Below are positions 9,112 to 18,041 of a DNA stretch of 64,000 bases, one piece after another (positions within the stretch are counted from its first letter, which is position 1; each line of letters begins with the position of its first letter). The DNA comes from Georgenia muralis (GTDB taxonomy: Bacteria; Actinomycetota; Actinomycetes; Actinomycetales; Actinomycetaceae): NCBI RefSeq assembly GCF_003814705.1, contig NZ_RKRA01000001.1, positions 310,001-374,000 of the forward strand, in the 5' to 3' direction. The notes under the pieces were generated by a model. The model was not told where the DNA came from and did not search any database. It saw only the letters and a program-made list of their open reading frames with translations. The translations under genes were made by a program, and so were the position numbers.

Positions 9112-10200
9112 ATGGTCACCGGCGAGACGCGAGCCACCGGGGAGCTCCCCACCCCGGAGCGCCCGACGCCGGCCGGACCGGGCCCACGGACCCCCGCCCG
9201 CCGGAGGCTCGCACCCCGCCTCCTCACACCCGGCACGCTCGTCCCCCGGACACCCGCGTCCCGGGCCGCCGGTCCGCGTGCTCTCGTGCCACCGACCCTC
9301 GCCACGCACGTCGAGGCCGCCCGCGACCGGCTGCCCGGATGGCGGCTCGAGACGCGGCGGGCGCTGGGCCGGCGCCTGGTCATCACGGCGGACGACCTCG
9401 GGATCGACCCCGAGACCAACGCCGCCATCGTCGACCTCCTCGCCGCCGGGCACGCCTCGGCGGCCACCCTCATGCCGGTGGCGCCCGCGGCTCGGGACGC
9501 CGTCCGCCAGGTGCTCGCCCGGGCGGTGCCGCACCCGCGCCTGCACGTGACCCTCACCGGCGCCCGCGAGTTCGCCCCGTGGCACCCGCTCGCGGGCCCC
9601 GCGGTCCACAGCCTCACCGACGACGCCGGCGCCTTCCACGTCTCCGCCGCCCGGGTAGAGCGGGAGGGCGACCCGGACCACGTCGTCCACGAGATGACCG
9701 CCCAGCTGGGCTGGATGCACGACGAGGGGCTGGCGCCGGAGGTCGTCGACTCCCACTCCGGCACCCTGTACGGCATGCACGGCCGGTCCTTCGCCGAGGA
9801 GGCCGTGCGCTTCGCCGCCCGCCACGGGCTCGCCCTGCGGATCCCCCGGCGGCTGGGCACCGCCGCGGTGCTCGGGCCGCGCTTCCGCCGCGACCACGCC
9901 CGGGCCGTGGCCCTCGCCGACGCCTCCGGCGTCCCGCTGCCCGTGGCGATGGTGAGCTGCTGGTTGCCCGGACGCCTGGTCCTGTCCTACGCCCAGCTCC
10001 GCGCCGCGGTCCTCGCCCAGCTGCGGCACCTGCCCGCGGGCACCTCCGAGCTGGTGGTGCACCCCGCGCCGCCGGGAGGGGCGGGCCGGCTCGTCCCGGC
10101 CGAGGGCCGCAAACGGGTGTGGGAGCTGCGCCTGCTGCGCGACCCGGTCCTGCACCGCGAGCTGTGGCGCGAGGGCATCGAGGTCGTGCCGTCCTGGTAG
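9112..10200 (+). CDS. YdjC/ChbG-like carbohydrate deacetylase
   Basis: 362 aa from the ATG at 9112, preceded by a good ribosome-binding site (GGGAGGG, about 9 bp upstream). The first 85 residues are a Pro/Arg/Thr-rich, low-complexity extension not found in typical ChbG. The family domain follows: RRLVITADDLGIDPETNAAI (metal-binding DD), LHVTLTG in place of the usual HLxLT, and VVDSHSGTLYGMHG around residues 205-220. ChbG removes an acetyl group from chitooligosaccharides or related sugars. No signal peptide is evident, so the enzyme is probably cytosolic. No carbohydrate-utilisation genes adjoin it, so the substrate cannot be inferred from context. Confidence 0.8.
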   Translation: MVTGETRATGELPTPERPTPAGPGPRTPARRRLAPRLLTPGTLVPRTPASRAAGPRALVPPTLATHVEAARDRLPGWRLETRRALGRRLVITADDLGIDPETNAAIVDLLAAGHASAATLMPVAPAARDAVRQVLARAVPHPRLHVTLTGAREFAPWHPLAGPAVHSLTDDAGAFHVSAARVEREGDPDHVVHEMTAQLGWMHDEGLAPEVVDSHSGTLYGMHGRSFAEEAVRFAARHGLALRIPRRLGTAAVLGPRFRRDHARAVALADASGVPLPVAMVSCWLPGRLVLSYAQLRAAVLAQLRHLPAGTSELVVHPAPPGGAGRLVPAEGRKRVWELRLLRDPVLHRELWREGIEVVPSW

Positions 10201-10204
10201 CCCG

Positions 10205-10221
10205 GTCGGGGGGCGCCCGAC
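10205..10221. terminator. Hairpin between convergent genes, candidate terminator
   Basis: GTCGGG (10205-10210) and CCCGAC (10216-10221) form a 6-bp GC stem with a 5-nt loop, immediately after the YdjC-like stop and upstream of the convergent ABC permease stop. A second GC-rich inverted segment (GGCCGGCCCGGCCGG) follows. No T-run is seen, which is common in such genomes. Bidirectional termination is plausible, not shown. Confidence 0.4.
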
Positions 10222-10240
10222 GCGCGGCCGGCCCGGCCGG

Positions 10241-11455
10241 TCAGGCTTCGAGCCTCAGCGCCTGGCGCCAGGTGAGCGCGGTCCCGCCCTGCATGACGGC
10301 GCGCTGGTAGATGCGCTCGCCGACCCGCAGGAGCCCGTAGGCGGTGACGGCGGTGAGCAGCACCGAGGCGGCCGGCTCCCACAGCGCGACGTCGTCGCTG
10401 AGCATCCGCACCGGCATCGCCACCGAGGAGACGACCGGCACGTAGCTGGCCACCGTGAGCCACACGTCCTCGGCGAACAGGCCGGCGAAGAACGCGACCA
10501 TGATGACGCCCATGACCGGACCGGTGTTGCTCTGGAGGTCCTCGCTGCGCGAGGCGAGCGAGCCGAGCACCGCCCACACCGACGCCAGCGCCGCGAAGCC
10601 CGCGACGAAGAAGACGATGAACCAGCCCGAGACGCTGACCAGTCCGCCGAGGTCCGAGGCCAGGCCGGCGACGTTGACCGCCACCAGGGCGACGATGCCG
10701 TACAGGAGGATCTGGGCGAGGGCCAGGAGGGAGTTGCCCAGCACCTTGCCGTACAGCAGCTGCCGGATCGGGATGGCGGCGGCCAGGATCTCGACCACCC
10801 GGTTCTGCTTCTCCTCGAGGACCGACTGGGCGATGGTCATCCCGAAGATGATCGCCGCCATGTAGAACAGGAAGGCGAAGACGAACGTCGCCGCGTAGAT
10901 CGTGCCCTCCGGCATGGCGTCGGGGTCGAGCAGCTCCGTGGTGAGCCCCGCACCGGCGGTGAGCTCGTCCAGACTCGTCCCGGCGGCCTCGGCGTTGACG
11001 GAGACGACGTAGGTCCGCACGCCCTCGGTGAGCACCGCAGTCAGGGTCTCCCCGACGCCGTCCCGGCCCACCAGCACCCAGTCGCCGTCCTCCGCCAGGA
11101 GCGCGGCGTCGGCCTCCTCCGCCTCGACGGCGGCCCGGGCGTCGGCGGGCGAGCCGACCTCGACCGCGGTGAGCGTGTCGCCCTCGAGCCCGGCCGCGGC
11201 GGCCTCGACCGCACCGCGCCCCTCCGAGGACGCGACGGCGACCCGGTACTCCTCGGCCCGGCCCTCCATGAAGACGCTCAGGGCGACGCCGCCGGCGATG
11301 AGGGCGAGCGTGACGGCGGTCGAGACGAGGAAGTTGCGGTCGGTGAGCTTGACCATGATCTCCCGGACCGTCACCACGACCCACGGCCGCCGCGGAGGGC
11401 TGGTGGTTCCGGGCCCGGCGGTGGCGGGAGGTGCGTCGGTCGTCGTGGTGGTCAT
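10241..11455 (-). CDS. ABC-2 type transporter permease (NatB-like)
   Basis: 404 aa from the ATG at 11455, which overlaps the ATPase stop (ATGA). The start of the protein is Thr-rich. One membrane helix near residues 45-65 is followed by a large extracytoplasmic domain (about 65-190), then a cluster of five or six helices, with SVLEEKQNRVVEILAAAIPI between the first two. The latter motif is characteristic of the NatB/ABC-2 family of exporters (Na+ or drug efflux). It is partnered with the ATPase gene immediately upstream. Substrate unknown. Confidence 0.88.
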   Translation of the reverse strand: MTTTTTDAPPATAGPGTTSPPRRPWVVVTVREIMVKLTDRNFLVSTAVTLALIAGGVALSVFMEGRAEEYRVAVASSEGRGAVEAAAAGLEGDTLTAVEVGSPADARAAVEAEEADAALLAEDGDWVLVGRDGVGETLTAVLTEGVRTYVVSVNAEAAGTSLDELTAGAGLTTELLDPDAMPEGTIYAATFVFAFLFYMAAIIFGMTIAQSVLEEKQNRVVEILAAAIPIRQLLYGKVLGNSLLALAQILLYGIVALVAVNVAGLASDLGGLVSVSGWFIVFFVAGFAALASVWAVLGSLASRSEDLQSNTGPVMGVIMVAFFAGLFAEDVWLTVASYVPVVSSVAMPVRMLSDDVALWEPAASVLLTAVTAYGLLRVGERIYQRAVMQGGTALTWRQALRLEA

Positions 11456-12366
11456 CGCAGTGCCTCGCGGTAGATCTCGGAGAGGGAGGGGACGATCGGG
11501 CTGAACTCGCGCAGACCGCGCTCGACCGCGGCGCGAAGGAGGGGCTCGCGGGCGGCGTCGTCGGCAAGCTCGACGACCGCCGTGGCGCCCTCGACGTCGA
11601 GGACCCGGACGCCGGGAGCGCCGCGGACCCAGCCGGCGTCGACGGTGGCCGTGAGCCGGAACCGCAGGGGACCGCCCGAGCGCAGCTGCTCGGCGGGGCC
11701 GGCGGCCATCACCCTGCCGTCGGAGAGGATGACGAGGGAGTCGCACAGCCGGTCGACGAGGTCGAGCTGGTGGCTGGAGAAGATGACCGGCACGCCGTCG
11801 GCGAGCCGGTCGCGCAGGAGGTCGACCATCGAGTCGACGGCGACAGGATCGAGACCGGAGAACGGCTCGTCGAGGACCAGCGCGACGGGCCGGTGCAGCA
11901 GCGCAGCGGCGATCTGGACCCGCTGCTGGTTGCCGAGGGAGAGCGACTCGAGCTTGTCGTGCCGACGGCCGCCGAGCCCGAACCTGTCGAGCAGCCGCGC
12001 GGACTCGGCCTGCGCGTCGCGACGGGTCATCCCCCGCAGCTGGCCGAGGTAGGTGAGCTGGTCGGTCACCGGCTGCTTGGGGTAGAGGCCGCGCTCCTCG
12101 GGCATGTACCCGAACCTGGCCCGGTCCGCCGCGGTCAGCGCACGCCCGCCCCACCGCACCTCGCCGCCGTGGACGGCCAGGACCCCCATGACCATGCGCA
12201 TCGTCGTGGTCTTGCCGGCACCGTTGGCACCGACGAAGCCGGTCATGCGGCCGGGCTCGACGGTGAACGTCACGTCGTCGACGACCGTCCGCTCGCCGAA
12301 GCGGCGGGTCAGGTGCCGAACCTCGAGCGCGGGCGCCGGGCCGTGCGCTGCGGCTGAACCGTTCAT
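11452..12366 (-). CDS. ABC transporter ATP-binding protein (NatA-like exporter ATPase)
   Basis: 304 aa. Walker A GANGAGKTTT lies near residue 45, the Q-loop region at GYMPEERGLYPKQPV, the signature SLGNQQRVQIAAALL at about residue 140 and Walker B VALVLDEPFSGLDP right after it. A C-terminal extension of about 75 residues (FRLTATVDAGWV onward) is the DUF4162 type often seen in NatA-like ATPases. It is translationally coupled to the permease. The pair lies directly downstream of the kinase/regulator genes on the same strand, which suggests regulation by that two-component system. Confidence 0.92.
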   Translation of the reverse strand: MNGSAAAHGPAPALEVRHLTRRFGERTVVDDVTFTVEPGRMTGFVGANGAGKTTTMRMVMGVLAVHGGEVRWGGRALTAADRARFGYMPEERGLYPKQPVTDQLTYLGQLRGMTRRDAQAESARLLDRFGLGGRRHDKLESLSLGNQQRVQIAAALLHRPVALVLDEPFSGLDPVAVDSMVDLLRDRLADGVPVIFSSHQLDLVDRLCDSLVILSDGRVMAAGPAEQLRSGGPLRFRLTATVDAGWVRGAPGVRVLDVEGATAVVELADDAAREPLLRAAVERGLREFSPIVPSLSEIYREALR

Positions 12367-12458
12367 GGTGCTCCTCCAGGTGTGGACCTGTCCTCAGGCT
12401 AGGGAGCGGACCGCCGGCCGCGGATCCCTCCCGGGACGGGGATCGCGGTCCCGGCGCT

Positions 12459-12475
12459 CCCCCGCACGGCGGGGG
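12459..12475. terminator. GC hairpin downstream of the response regulator
   Basis: CCCCCGC (12459-12465), loop ACG, GCGGGGG (12469-12475): a perfect 7-bp stem 24 bp past the response-regulator stop and about 90 bp upstream of the ABC ATPase start. It could end the two-component transcript or act as an attenuating structure before the ABC genes. An imperfect inverted repeat around 12418-12449 (CGCGGATCCC / GGGGATCGCGG) nearby could be an operator for the regulator. Confidence 0.4.
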
Positions 12476-12498
12476 CCCGCCGCCGGACGCGGCGGAAA

Positions 12499-13203
12499 TC
12501 AGCCGGCCAGACCGGTGCGGTAGGCGAAGACGACGGCCTGGACCCGGTCGCGCGAAGCCGTCTTGGCGAGGACGTTCGAGACGTAGGTCTTCACGGTGGA
12601 CTCCCCGAGGAAGAGCTCGACGGCGATCTCGGCGTTGGACAGGCCGCGCGCGAGCAGTCCGAGCACCTCGCGTTCGCGCGGGGTGAGCGCCTCGATCGCC
12701 CGGCGGTCGGCCGGGGCGGGGCCGGGTGGGGCGGTCGGCGGAGCCGTTGCCCCTCCTGCCGGCTCCCGCCGAAGCGCCGGGTGGTCTCCCACGAGCCGGG
12801 CGATCACCCGCAGGGTCGCCTCCGGGGCCAGCAGGGCGTGGCCCTCGGCGACGGCGTGGACGGCGTCGACGAGGTCGTCGGGGTCGGCGTTCTTGAGCAG
12901 GAACCCGCTCGCACCCGCCGCGAGGGCGTCGAAGAGGTAGTCCTCGCGGTCGAACGTGGTGAGGATGACGACCTTGCCGAGACCGCGCGCGACGATCTCC
13001 GCCGTCGCGGCGATGCCGTCCATGACGGGCATCTGGACGTCCATGAGCACGACGTCGGCAGGGGTGCGGGCGAGCACCGCGAGGGCCTCGGCGCCGTCCG
13101 CCGCCTCACCGACGACCTCGATGTCGTCCTCGACGGAGAGCACCATGGCGAAGCCCGAGCGCACGAGGGACTGGTCGTCGACGAGGACGACCCGCACGCT
13201 CAC
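12499..13203 (-). CDS. NarL/LuxR-family response regulator
   Basis: 234 aa. The receiver domain starts VRVVLVDDQSLVRSG, with the phospho-acceptor Asp55 in VVLMDVQMPVMDG and the conserved Lys in FLLKNADPDDL. A Gly/Pro/Ala-rich linker (about residues 145-165) leads to a LuxR HTH: LTPREREVLGLLARGLSNAE and STVKTYVSNVLAKT. It is coupled by a 4-bp overlap to the histidine kinase upstream and forms a standard actinobacterial NarL-type pair. The likeliest target is the ABC exporter directly downstream. Confidence 0.95.
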   Translation of the reverse strand: MSVRVVLVDDQSLVRSGFAMVLSVEDDIEVVGEAADGAEALAVLARTPADVVLMDVQMPVMDGIAATAEIVARGLGKVVILTTFDREDYLFDALAAGASGFLLKNADPDDLVDAVHAVAEGHALLAPEATLRVIARLVGDHPALRREPAGGATAPPTAPPGPAPADRRAIEALTPREREVLGLLARGLSNAEIAVELFLGESTVKTYVSNVLAKTASRDRVQAVVFAYRTGLAG

Positions 13204-14621
13204 GAGGCGCTCCGCAGGGGCAACCGGGCGCGCACCCGCCAGCCGCGCGCCCCCTCCCGGGGTCCGATCTCGGCCTCACCGGAGTGGAGCTGCACCCGCT
13301 CGCGCAGGCCGCGGAGCCCGTACCCGGAGCCCGCGGTGCCGGGCCGCGAGGCTCCGTCGTCGACGACCTCGACCTCGACCCACCGCGTCGCGGCGGCCGC
13401 CGTGCCGGTGCGGACCGTGACGCTCACGCGCGCCGCGGTGGAGTGCCGCCGCACGTTCGCCAGCGCCTCCTGCGCCACCCGGTAGACGCACAGGGCCAGT
13501 GGTCCGGACAGCCCCAGGAGGTCGCCCTCCCGCTCCTCCACCACCGTCAGCGTGACCGCGAGACCGGCCGCCCGGTGGGTCTCGGCGAGCTCGGCGAGCT
13601 CCCGCAGCCCCGGCTCGGGCGCGCGGCCGTCCTCCCGGCCGGCACCGGTCTCGCTGCGCAGCACGCCGAGCAGCGAGCGCATCTCCGCCACGGCGTCACG
13701 GCTGCTCGACTCGATCGTCCGTAGGGCCTGCGCCGTCTCCCCGGGGTCGCGCGGCAGGACCCGCCGGGCGGCAGCGGCCTGGATGCCGATGACCGAGACG
13801 TGGTGGGCGACGACGTCGTGGAGCTCCCGCGCGATCCGCAGCCGCTCGTCGACGACGGCCCGCCGGGCGAGCTCGGCCGCCTGCTCGCGGATCTGCGCCG
13901 CCTGGGCGGCCAGGCGCTCGCGCTGGAGGGCGCCGCGCCAGGACGAGCGCCCCACGAGGATCGCCCCGCCGAAGTAGGCGAGGTTGACCACCGCGCTGTA
14001 GAGCACGGCGGCCGTCAGCTGCGGGAGCGGCCCGTCGGGCTCGCCGTAGTTGGCCGCCGCCTCCTCGAAGCCGGCGGTCACGGTGAAGTACGCGACCACC
14101 CACAGCGTCATCGCGAGCAGGACCAGGCCCATCGCGATCCACAGCGGGCGCCGGTCACGCGCCCAGGCCACCGCGGTGTACAGGGCCGTGAAGTAGGCGA
14201 CCTGGAAGGCGATCTGGAAGGCGGCCTCGGGGCTGAGGTACGACAGCCCCACGAACAGGCCGGAGGATGCCAGGAGGACCGCGAGGGGGTAGCGCCGGCG
14301 CGCGGCCAGCGGCAGGATCATCGCGGCGGTGGCGACGTACGCCCGCCAAATCTCCTCACTCTCGTAGCGCATGCCCATGGACTTGGCCACGGCCACCATC
14401 GCCAGCGCCACCACGAGGAACGCCAGGGCCCCGGCGACGTCGTTGCGCAGCTGGGCCGGCGTGGGGCCGGGCCGCTCCCACCAGGGGTCCGCCGGGTCGT
14501 TGAGCCAGGCGTTGAGGCGGGCGCCGCGCGGGTCTGCCGCGACGTCGCCGAGCCCCTCGACCCCTGCAGGGGCGGACCCGGTGAGCGGGTCCGGCCGCCG
14601 GCCGGTGAGCGTGCTGGGCAT
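13200..14621 (-). CDS. Sensor histidine kinase (HisKA_3 type)
   Basis: 473 aa. A Pro-rich cytoplasmic N-terminus with LNAWLNDPADPWWERPGPTP is followed by six or so membrane helices (about residues 60-225). The HisKA_3 dimerisation domain has the phospho-acceptor His268 in RIARELHDVVAHHVSVIGIQ. The ATPase domain has VYRVAQEALANVRRHS (N box) and GSGYGLRGLRERVQLHSGEA (G boxes). No extracellular sensor domain is visible, so sensing is probably intramembrane, as in antibiotic- or envelope-stress kinases that control adjacent ABC exporters. That functional reading is inference. Confidence 0.94.
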   Translation of the reverse strand: MPSTLTGRRPDPLTGSAPAGVEGLGDVAADPRGARLNAWLNDPADPWWERPGPTPAQLRNDVAGALAFLVVALAMVAVAKSMGMRYESEEIWRAYVATAAMILPLAARRRYPLAVLLASSGLFVGLSYLSPEAAFQIAFQVAYFTALYTAVAWARDRRPLWIAMGLVLLAMTLWVVAYFTVTAGFEEAAANYGEPDGPLPQLTAAVLYSAVVNLAYFGGAILVGRSSWRGALQRERLAAQAAQIREQAAELARRAVVDERLRIARELHDVVAHHVSVIGIQAAAARRVLPRDPGETAQALRTIESSSRDAVAEMRSLLGVLRSETGAGREDGRAPEPGLRELAELAETHRAAGLAVTLTVVEEREGDLLGLSGPLALCVYRVAQEALANVRRHSTAARVSVTVRTGTAAAATRWVEVEVVDDGASRPGTAGSGYGLRGLRERVQLHSGEAEIGPREGARGWRVRARLPLRSAS

Positions 14622-14643
14622 GGAGCCAGCCTAGTTCGCGGCT

Positions 14644-14713
14644 CCCGCGCTCCCCCTCCGCCGTCGGAGGGACCGATCAGCGGCCCCTCCTCCGCCGCGA
14701 GGGGGAGCGCGGG
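14644..14713 (-). terminator. Nested inverted repeats downstream of aceB
   Basis: A long stem, CCCGCGCTCCCCCTC (14644-14658) with its exact complement at 14699-14713, ends 7 bp before the aceB stop codon region. A smaller hairpin CCCTCCG/CGGAGGG with a 4-nt loop (14654-14671) competes with it. The block lies between the aceB stop and the kinase start on the same strand, so it most likely terminates aceB transcription. No U-tract follows. Confidence 0.55.
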
Positions 14714-14719
14714 CGGCGA

Positions 14720-16516
14720 TCAGCCGACCCGCAGCGTGTACGCCGGCACCGTGAGGAAGGTCGGGAACTCCTCCCCGAGGGCGACCTCGGCGAAGAGCTC
14801 GGCGGCCTGCACGACCCGCCCGCAGCGCCCGGGATCGCCGGCGGCCTCCGCGGTGAGGGCGGCGGTCTCCTCGTCGAGGACCCCCCGGACGAGCCCGCCG
14901 GTGACCGTGACACCCTCGGCGGTGCGGGTGCCGTTGCGGATCCACTGCCACACCTGGGACCGCGAGATCTCCGCCGTCGCGGCGTCCTCCATGAGGCCGC
15001 CGATCGCCACGGCGCCGCGACCGCCGAGCCACGCCTCGAGGTAGCGCAGGGCCGCCGCGACGTTGGTCCGGACCCCGGCGAGGGTGACGTGGCCGGGGGT
15101 GGCGGCGACGTCGAGGAGGTTCCGGGCGGTGACGTGGACCTCTTCCCGGGTGCGCCACAGCTGGTTCGGGCACCGCCCCAGGACGTCGTCGAACACGTCG
15201 CGCACGTAGCCGACCATGCCCGGGTGCGCGACCCACGACCCGTCGAACCCGGCCTTGGCCTCCCGACGCTTGTCGGCGCGCACGAGGGACTCGACCTCGG
15301 CGTCGCGCACGGGGTCCTTGCTCGGGATGAAGGCGGACATGCCGCCGATCGCGTGCGCGCCCCGCTTGTGGCAGGTCCGCACGAGCAGCTCGGTGTAGGC
15401 ACGCATGAAGGGGGCGGTCATCGTGACGTCCGCCCGGTCGGGCAGGACGTAGGCGGGGCCGGAGTCGCGGAACTTCTTGATGACCGAGAACAGGTAGTCC
15501 CAGCGCCCGGCGTTGAGGCCGGCGGAGTACTCGCGCAGCTCGTAGAGGATCTCCTCCATCTCGAACGCGGCCATGATCGACTCGATGAGGACGGTGGCCC
15601 GCACGGTGCCGCGGGCGATCCCGAGGTCCTCCTCGGCGAAGGCGAAGACGTCGTGCCAGAGCCGGGCCTCGAGGTGGTTCTCGAGCTTGGGGAGGTAGAA
15701 GTAGGGCCCCGTGCCCCGGGTGACGAGCTCGGCCGCGTTGTGGAACAGGTAGAGCCCGACGTCGACCAGGCCCGCGACCATCGGCTCACCCCCGACGCGC
15801 AGGTGCTTCTCGAGCAGGTGCCAGCCGCGGGGACGCACGACGATCGTGGGCAGCTCCCCCTCCCGCAGGCGGTACTCGCGGCCTTCGGGCGAGGTCCAGG
15901 AGATCTCCCGCCGGACGGCGTCGCGCAGGTTGACCTGCCCGTCGATGACGTTGGTGAAGTGCGGGGTGTTGGCGTCCTCGAGGTCCGCGAGCCAGACCCT
16001 CGCACCGGAGTTGAGCGCGTTGACGGTCATCTTGCGCTCGGTGGGGCCGGTGATCTCCACCCGCCGGTCGACCAGGCCGGGCGCCGGCGGGACCACCTGC
16101 CACGAACGGTCGTCGCGGATGTGGCGGGTCTCGGGCAGGAAGTCGGGCAGCCTGCCGACGACGAGCTGCTGCCGCCGTTCGTGACGGGCGGTGAGCAGCT
16201 CGGCTCGGCGGGCGGCGAAGCGGGTGTGGAGCCGGGCGAGGAAGGCCAGGGCCTCCACGGTCAGCACCGTCGTCGCTCCGGGGACGTCGGCGAGGACCTC
16301 CACCGCCGGCGTCGGGCGTGGCGTCAGCACCCGCGTCGGGCGTGGCGTCGGGCGTGGCGTCGGGCGTGGCGCCAGGACCGGCGCGGACGGCGGGGTGGAC
16401 GCGCTGGGGGCGCTCGGGCCGCTGGGGGCGACCACCCGCAGCGGGGCCTGGTCGGCGGTGCGCCGGGGCGGGGCGACGACGAGGCGCGTGGGGGTGGTGC
16501 CGGCGGTGGTGGTCAT
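14720..16516 (-). CDS. aceB: Malate synthase A
   Basis: 598 aa. Condenses glyoxylate and acetyl-CoA to malate, the second step of the glyoxylate shunt. Family motifs are present: ITGPTERKMTVNALNSGARV, LADLEDANTPHFTNVIDGQ, VVRPRGWHLLEKHL, and GRWDYLFSVIKKFRDSG toward the middle, followed by HAIGGMSAFIPSKD. The enzyme is about 60 residues longer than usual, because of an N-terminal low-complexity tail with a PRPTPRPTPRPT repeat encoded by a 12-bp DNA repeat at about 16311-16372. It lies 27 bp downstream of aceA and is probably co-transcribed. Confidence 0.96.
   Translation of the reverse strand: MTTTAGTTPTRLVVAPPRRTADQAPLRVVAPSGPSAPSASTPPSAPVLAPRPTPRPTPRPTRVLTPRPTPAVEVLADVPGATTVLTVEALAFLARLHTRFAARRAELLTARHERRQQLVVGRLPDFLPETRHIRDDRSWQVVPPAPGLVDRRVEITGPTERKMTVNALNSGARVWLADLEDANTPHFTNVIDGQVNLRDAVRREISWTSPEGREYRLREGELPTIVVRPRGWHLLEKHLRVGGEPMVAGLVDVGLYLFHNAAELVTRGTGPYFYLPKLENHLEARLWHDVFAFAEEDLGIARGTVRATVLIESIMAAFEMEEILYELREYSAGLNAGRWDYLFSVIKKFRDSGPAYVLPDRADVTMTAPFMRAYTELLVRTCHKRGAHAIGGMSAFIPSKDPVRDAEVESLVRADKRREAKAGFDGSWVAHPGMVGYVRDVFDDVLGRCPNQLWRTREEVHVTARNLLDVAATPGHVTLAGVRTNVAAALRYLEAWLGGRGAVAIGGLMEDAATAEISRSQVWQWIRNGTRTAEGVTVTGGLVRGVLDEETAALTAEAAGDPGRCGRVVQAAELFAEVALGEEFPTFLTVPAYTLRVG
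16311..16372. repeat. 12-bp coding repeat in the aceB N-terminus
   Basis: Four to five copies of GTCGGGCGTGGC, in frame, encode the PRPTPRPTPRPT tail of malate synthase. Copy number can change without a frameshift. Confidence 0.85.
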
Positions 16517-16543
16517 CTCGGTGTCCTTCCGTGCTCGTCGTGC

Positions 16544-17914
16544 CTAGTGGAACTGCTGCTCCTCGGTGGAGCCCCGCAGCGCGAGGGTCTCGCTGTCGGG
16601 GTTGATCGCCGTGGCGACGAGGTCGAAGTACCCCGCGCCGACCTCGCGCTGGTGCTTCGTGGCGGTGTACCCGTGCTCCTCCGCGGCGAACTCCTTCTCC
16701 TGGAGCTCGACGTAGGCACTCATCCCTCGCTCGGCGTAGCCGCGGGCCAGCTCGTACATGCCGTAGTTGAGCTGGTGGAAGCCGGCGAGGGTGATGAACT
16801 GGAACTTGTACCCCAGCGCCCCGAGGTCCTGCTGGAACGTGGCGATCTGCTCGTCGGTGAGGTTGGCCCGCCAGTTGAACGACGGCGAGCAGTTGTAGGC
16901 GAGCAGCTTGCCCGGGTGGCGCTCGTGCACTGCCTCGGCGATCCGCCGCGCGAGGCCGATGTCGGGCGTTGCGGTCTCGACCCAGATGAGGTCGGCGTAC
17001 GGGGCGTAGGCCAGCGCCCGGGCGATGACGGGATCCGGCCCGGGCTCGGTGCGGTAGAAGCCTTCCGGGGTGCGCTCTCCGGTGAGGAACGGCCGGTCGG
17101 TGGGGTCGACGTCGGAGGTGATGAGGTTTGCGCCGAGGGAGTCGGTCCGGGCGACGATCACGGTGGGGACGTCCAGGACGTCGGCAGCCAGGCGGGCGGC
17201 AACCAGGGTGCGCACGTGCTGGGAGGTCGGGACGAGGACCTTCCCGCCCAGGTGGCCGCACTTCTTCTCCGCCGCGAGCTGGTCCTCGTAGTGGATGCCC
17301 GAGGCGCCGGCGTCGATCATGGCCCGGGCGAGCTCGTAGGCGTTGAGGACCCCACCGAAACCGGCCTCGGCGTCGGCGACGATCGGGGCGAACCAGTCGG
17401 TGCCGTCCTGCTCCTCGGACCAGCTGATCTGGTCGGCTCGGCGTAGCGCGTTGTTGATCCGGCGCACGACCGTCGGGACCGAATTCACGGGGTAGAGGGA
17501 CTGGTCGGGGTACGTCTCGCCCGCCGTGTTGCCGTCACCGGCCACCTGCCAGCCGGACAGGTAGATCGCCTGCAGGCCGGCGCGCACCATCTGGACGGCC
17601 TGGTTGCCGGTGATCGCGCCGAGGGCGTGGACGTAGTCCTCGGTGTGCAGCAGCTCCCACAGCCGCTGGGCGCCCCGACGGGCGAGGGTGTGGTCCTCAC
17701 GCAGCGTCCCGCGCAGCCGCACGACGTCCTCGGCGGTGTAGCTGCGCCGAACCCCCGCCCAGCGCGGGTCGCTCGCCCAGCGACGCTCGAGCTCGGCTGC
17801 CTCGGTACGGATGCGCTCGGCGGTCGTCGTGGTGGTCGTGGTGGCGGTCGTGGTGGCGGTCGTGGTGGCGGTCGTGGTGGCGGTCGTGGTGGTCGGTTCC
17901 AGGGTGGTGGTCAT
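16544..17914 (-). CDS. aceA: Isocitrate lyase
   Basis: 456 aa. Cleaves isocitrate to glyoxylate and succinate, allowing growth on acetate and fatty acids. The catalytic signature KKCGHLGGK is at residues 217-225 with Cys219. [40 protein letters not shown] and [20 protein letters not shown] are also typical. The first 31 residues are nearly pure Thr/Ala (TTTA units), encoded by about five copies of a 12-bp repeat (17834-17890); the family domain starts at about residue 32. The ATG at 17914 has an AGGAG ribosome-binding site. It is divergent from the RamB-like regulator, a conserved arrangement. Confidence 0.97.
   Translation of the reverse strand: MTTTLEPTTTTATTTATTTATTTATTTTTTTAERIRTEAAELERRWASDPRWAGVRRSYTAEDVVRLRGTLREDHTLARRGAQRLWELLHTEDYVHALGAITGNQAVQMVRAGLQAIYLSGWQVAGDGNTAGETYPDQSLYPVNSVPTVVRRINNALRRADQISWSEEQDGTDWFAPIVADAEAGFGGVLNAYELARAMIDAGASGIHYEDQLAAEKKCGHLGGKVLVPTSQHVRTLVAARLAADVLDVPTVIVARTDSLGANLITSDVDPTDRPFLTGERTPEGFYRTEPGPDPVIARALAYAPYADLIWVETATPDIGLARRIAEAVHERHPGKLLAYNCSPSFNWRANLTDEQIATFQQDLGALGYKFQFITLAGFHQLNYGMYELARGYAERGMSAYVELQEKEFAAEEHGYTATKHQREVGAGYFDLVATAINPDSETLALRGSTEEQQFH
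17834..17890. repeat. 12-bp coding repeat in the aceA N-terminus
   Basis: Four to five perfect copies of GGTCGTGGTGGC, in frame, encode the Thr/Ala tail of isocitrate lyase. It lies just inside the start codon, so expansion or contraction would alter only a disposable tail. Confidence 0.9.
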
Positions 17915-17944
17915 CGTGTGCTCCTCGATCGGGGCTCGCAGCCC

Positions 17945-18028
17945 GTGAACTTCTGCGTTCCTCTACTCTGGCGACGTGACGTGGCTCACAGACAGCACTA
18001 GGTTGAGTGAAGTTCGACCGATCTTCAC
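17945..18028. promoter_or_regulatory. Candidate regulator sites in the aceA-ramB divergent region
   Basis: The 127-bp space between aceA and the divergent regulator holds two copies of GTGAASTTC: GTGAACTTC at 17945-17953 and GTGAAGTTC at 18007-18015. The second is half of a perfect inverted repeat, GTGAAG (18007-18012), 10-bp spacer, CTTCAC (18023-18028). They flank the region where both promoters must lie. By analogy with RamB autoregulation and control of aceA/aceB, they are good candidate binding sites. The sequence differs from the published corynebacterial RamB core, so this is inference. Confidence 0.45.
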
Positions 18029-18041
18029 GGAGGGAGAAGAA

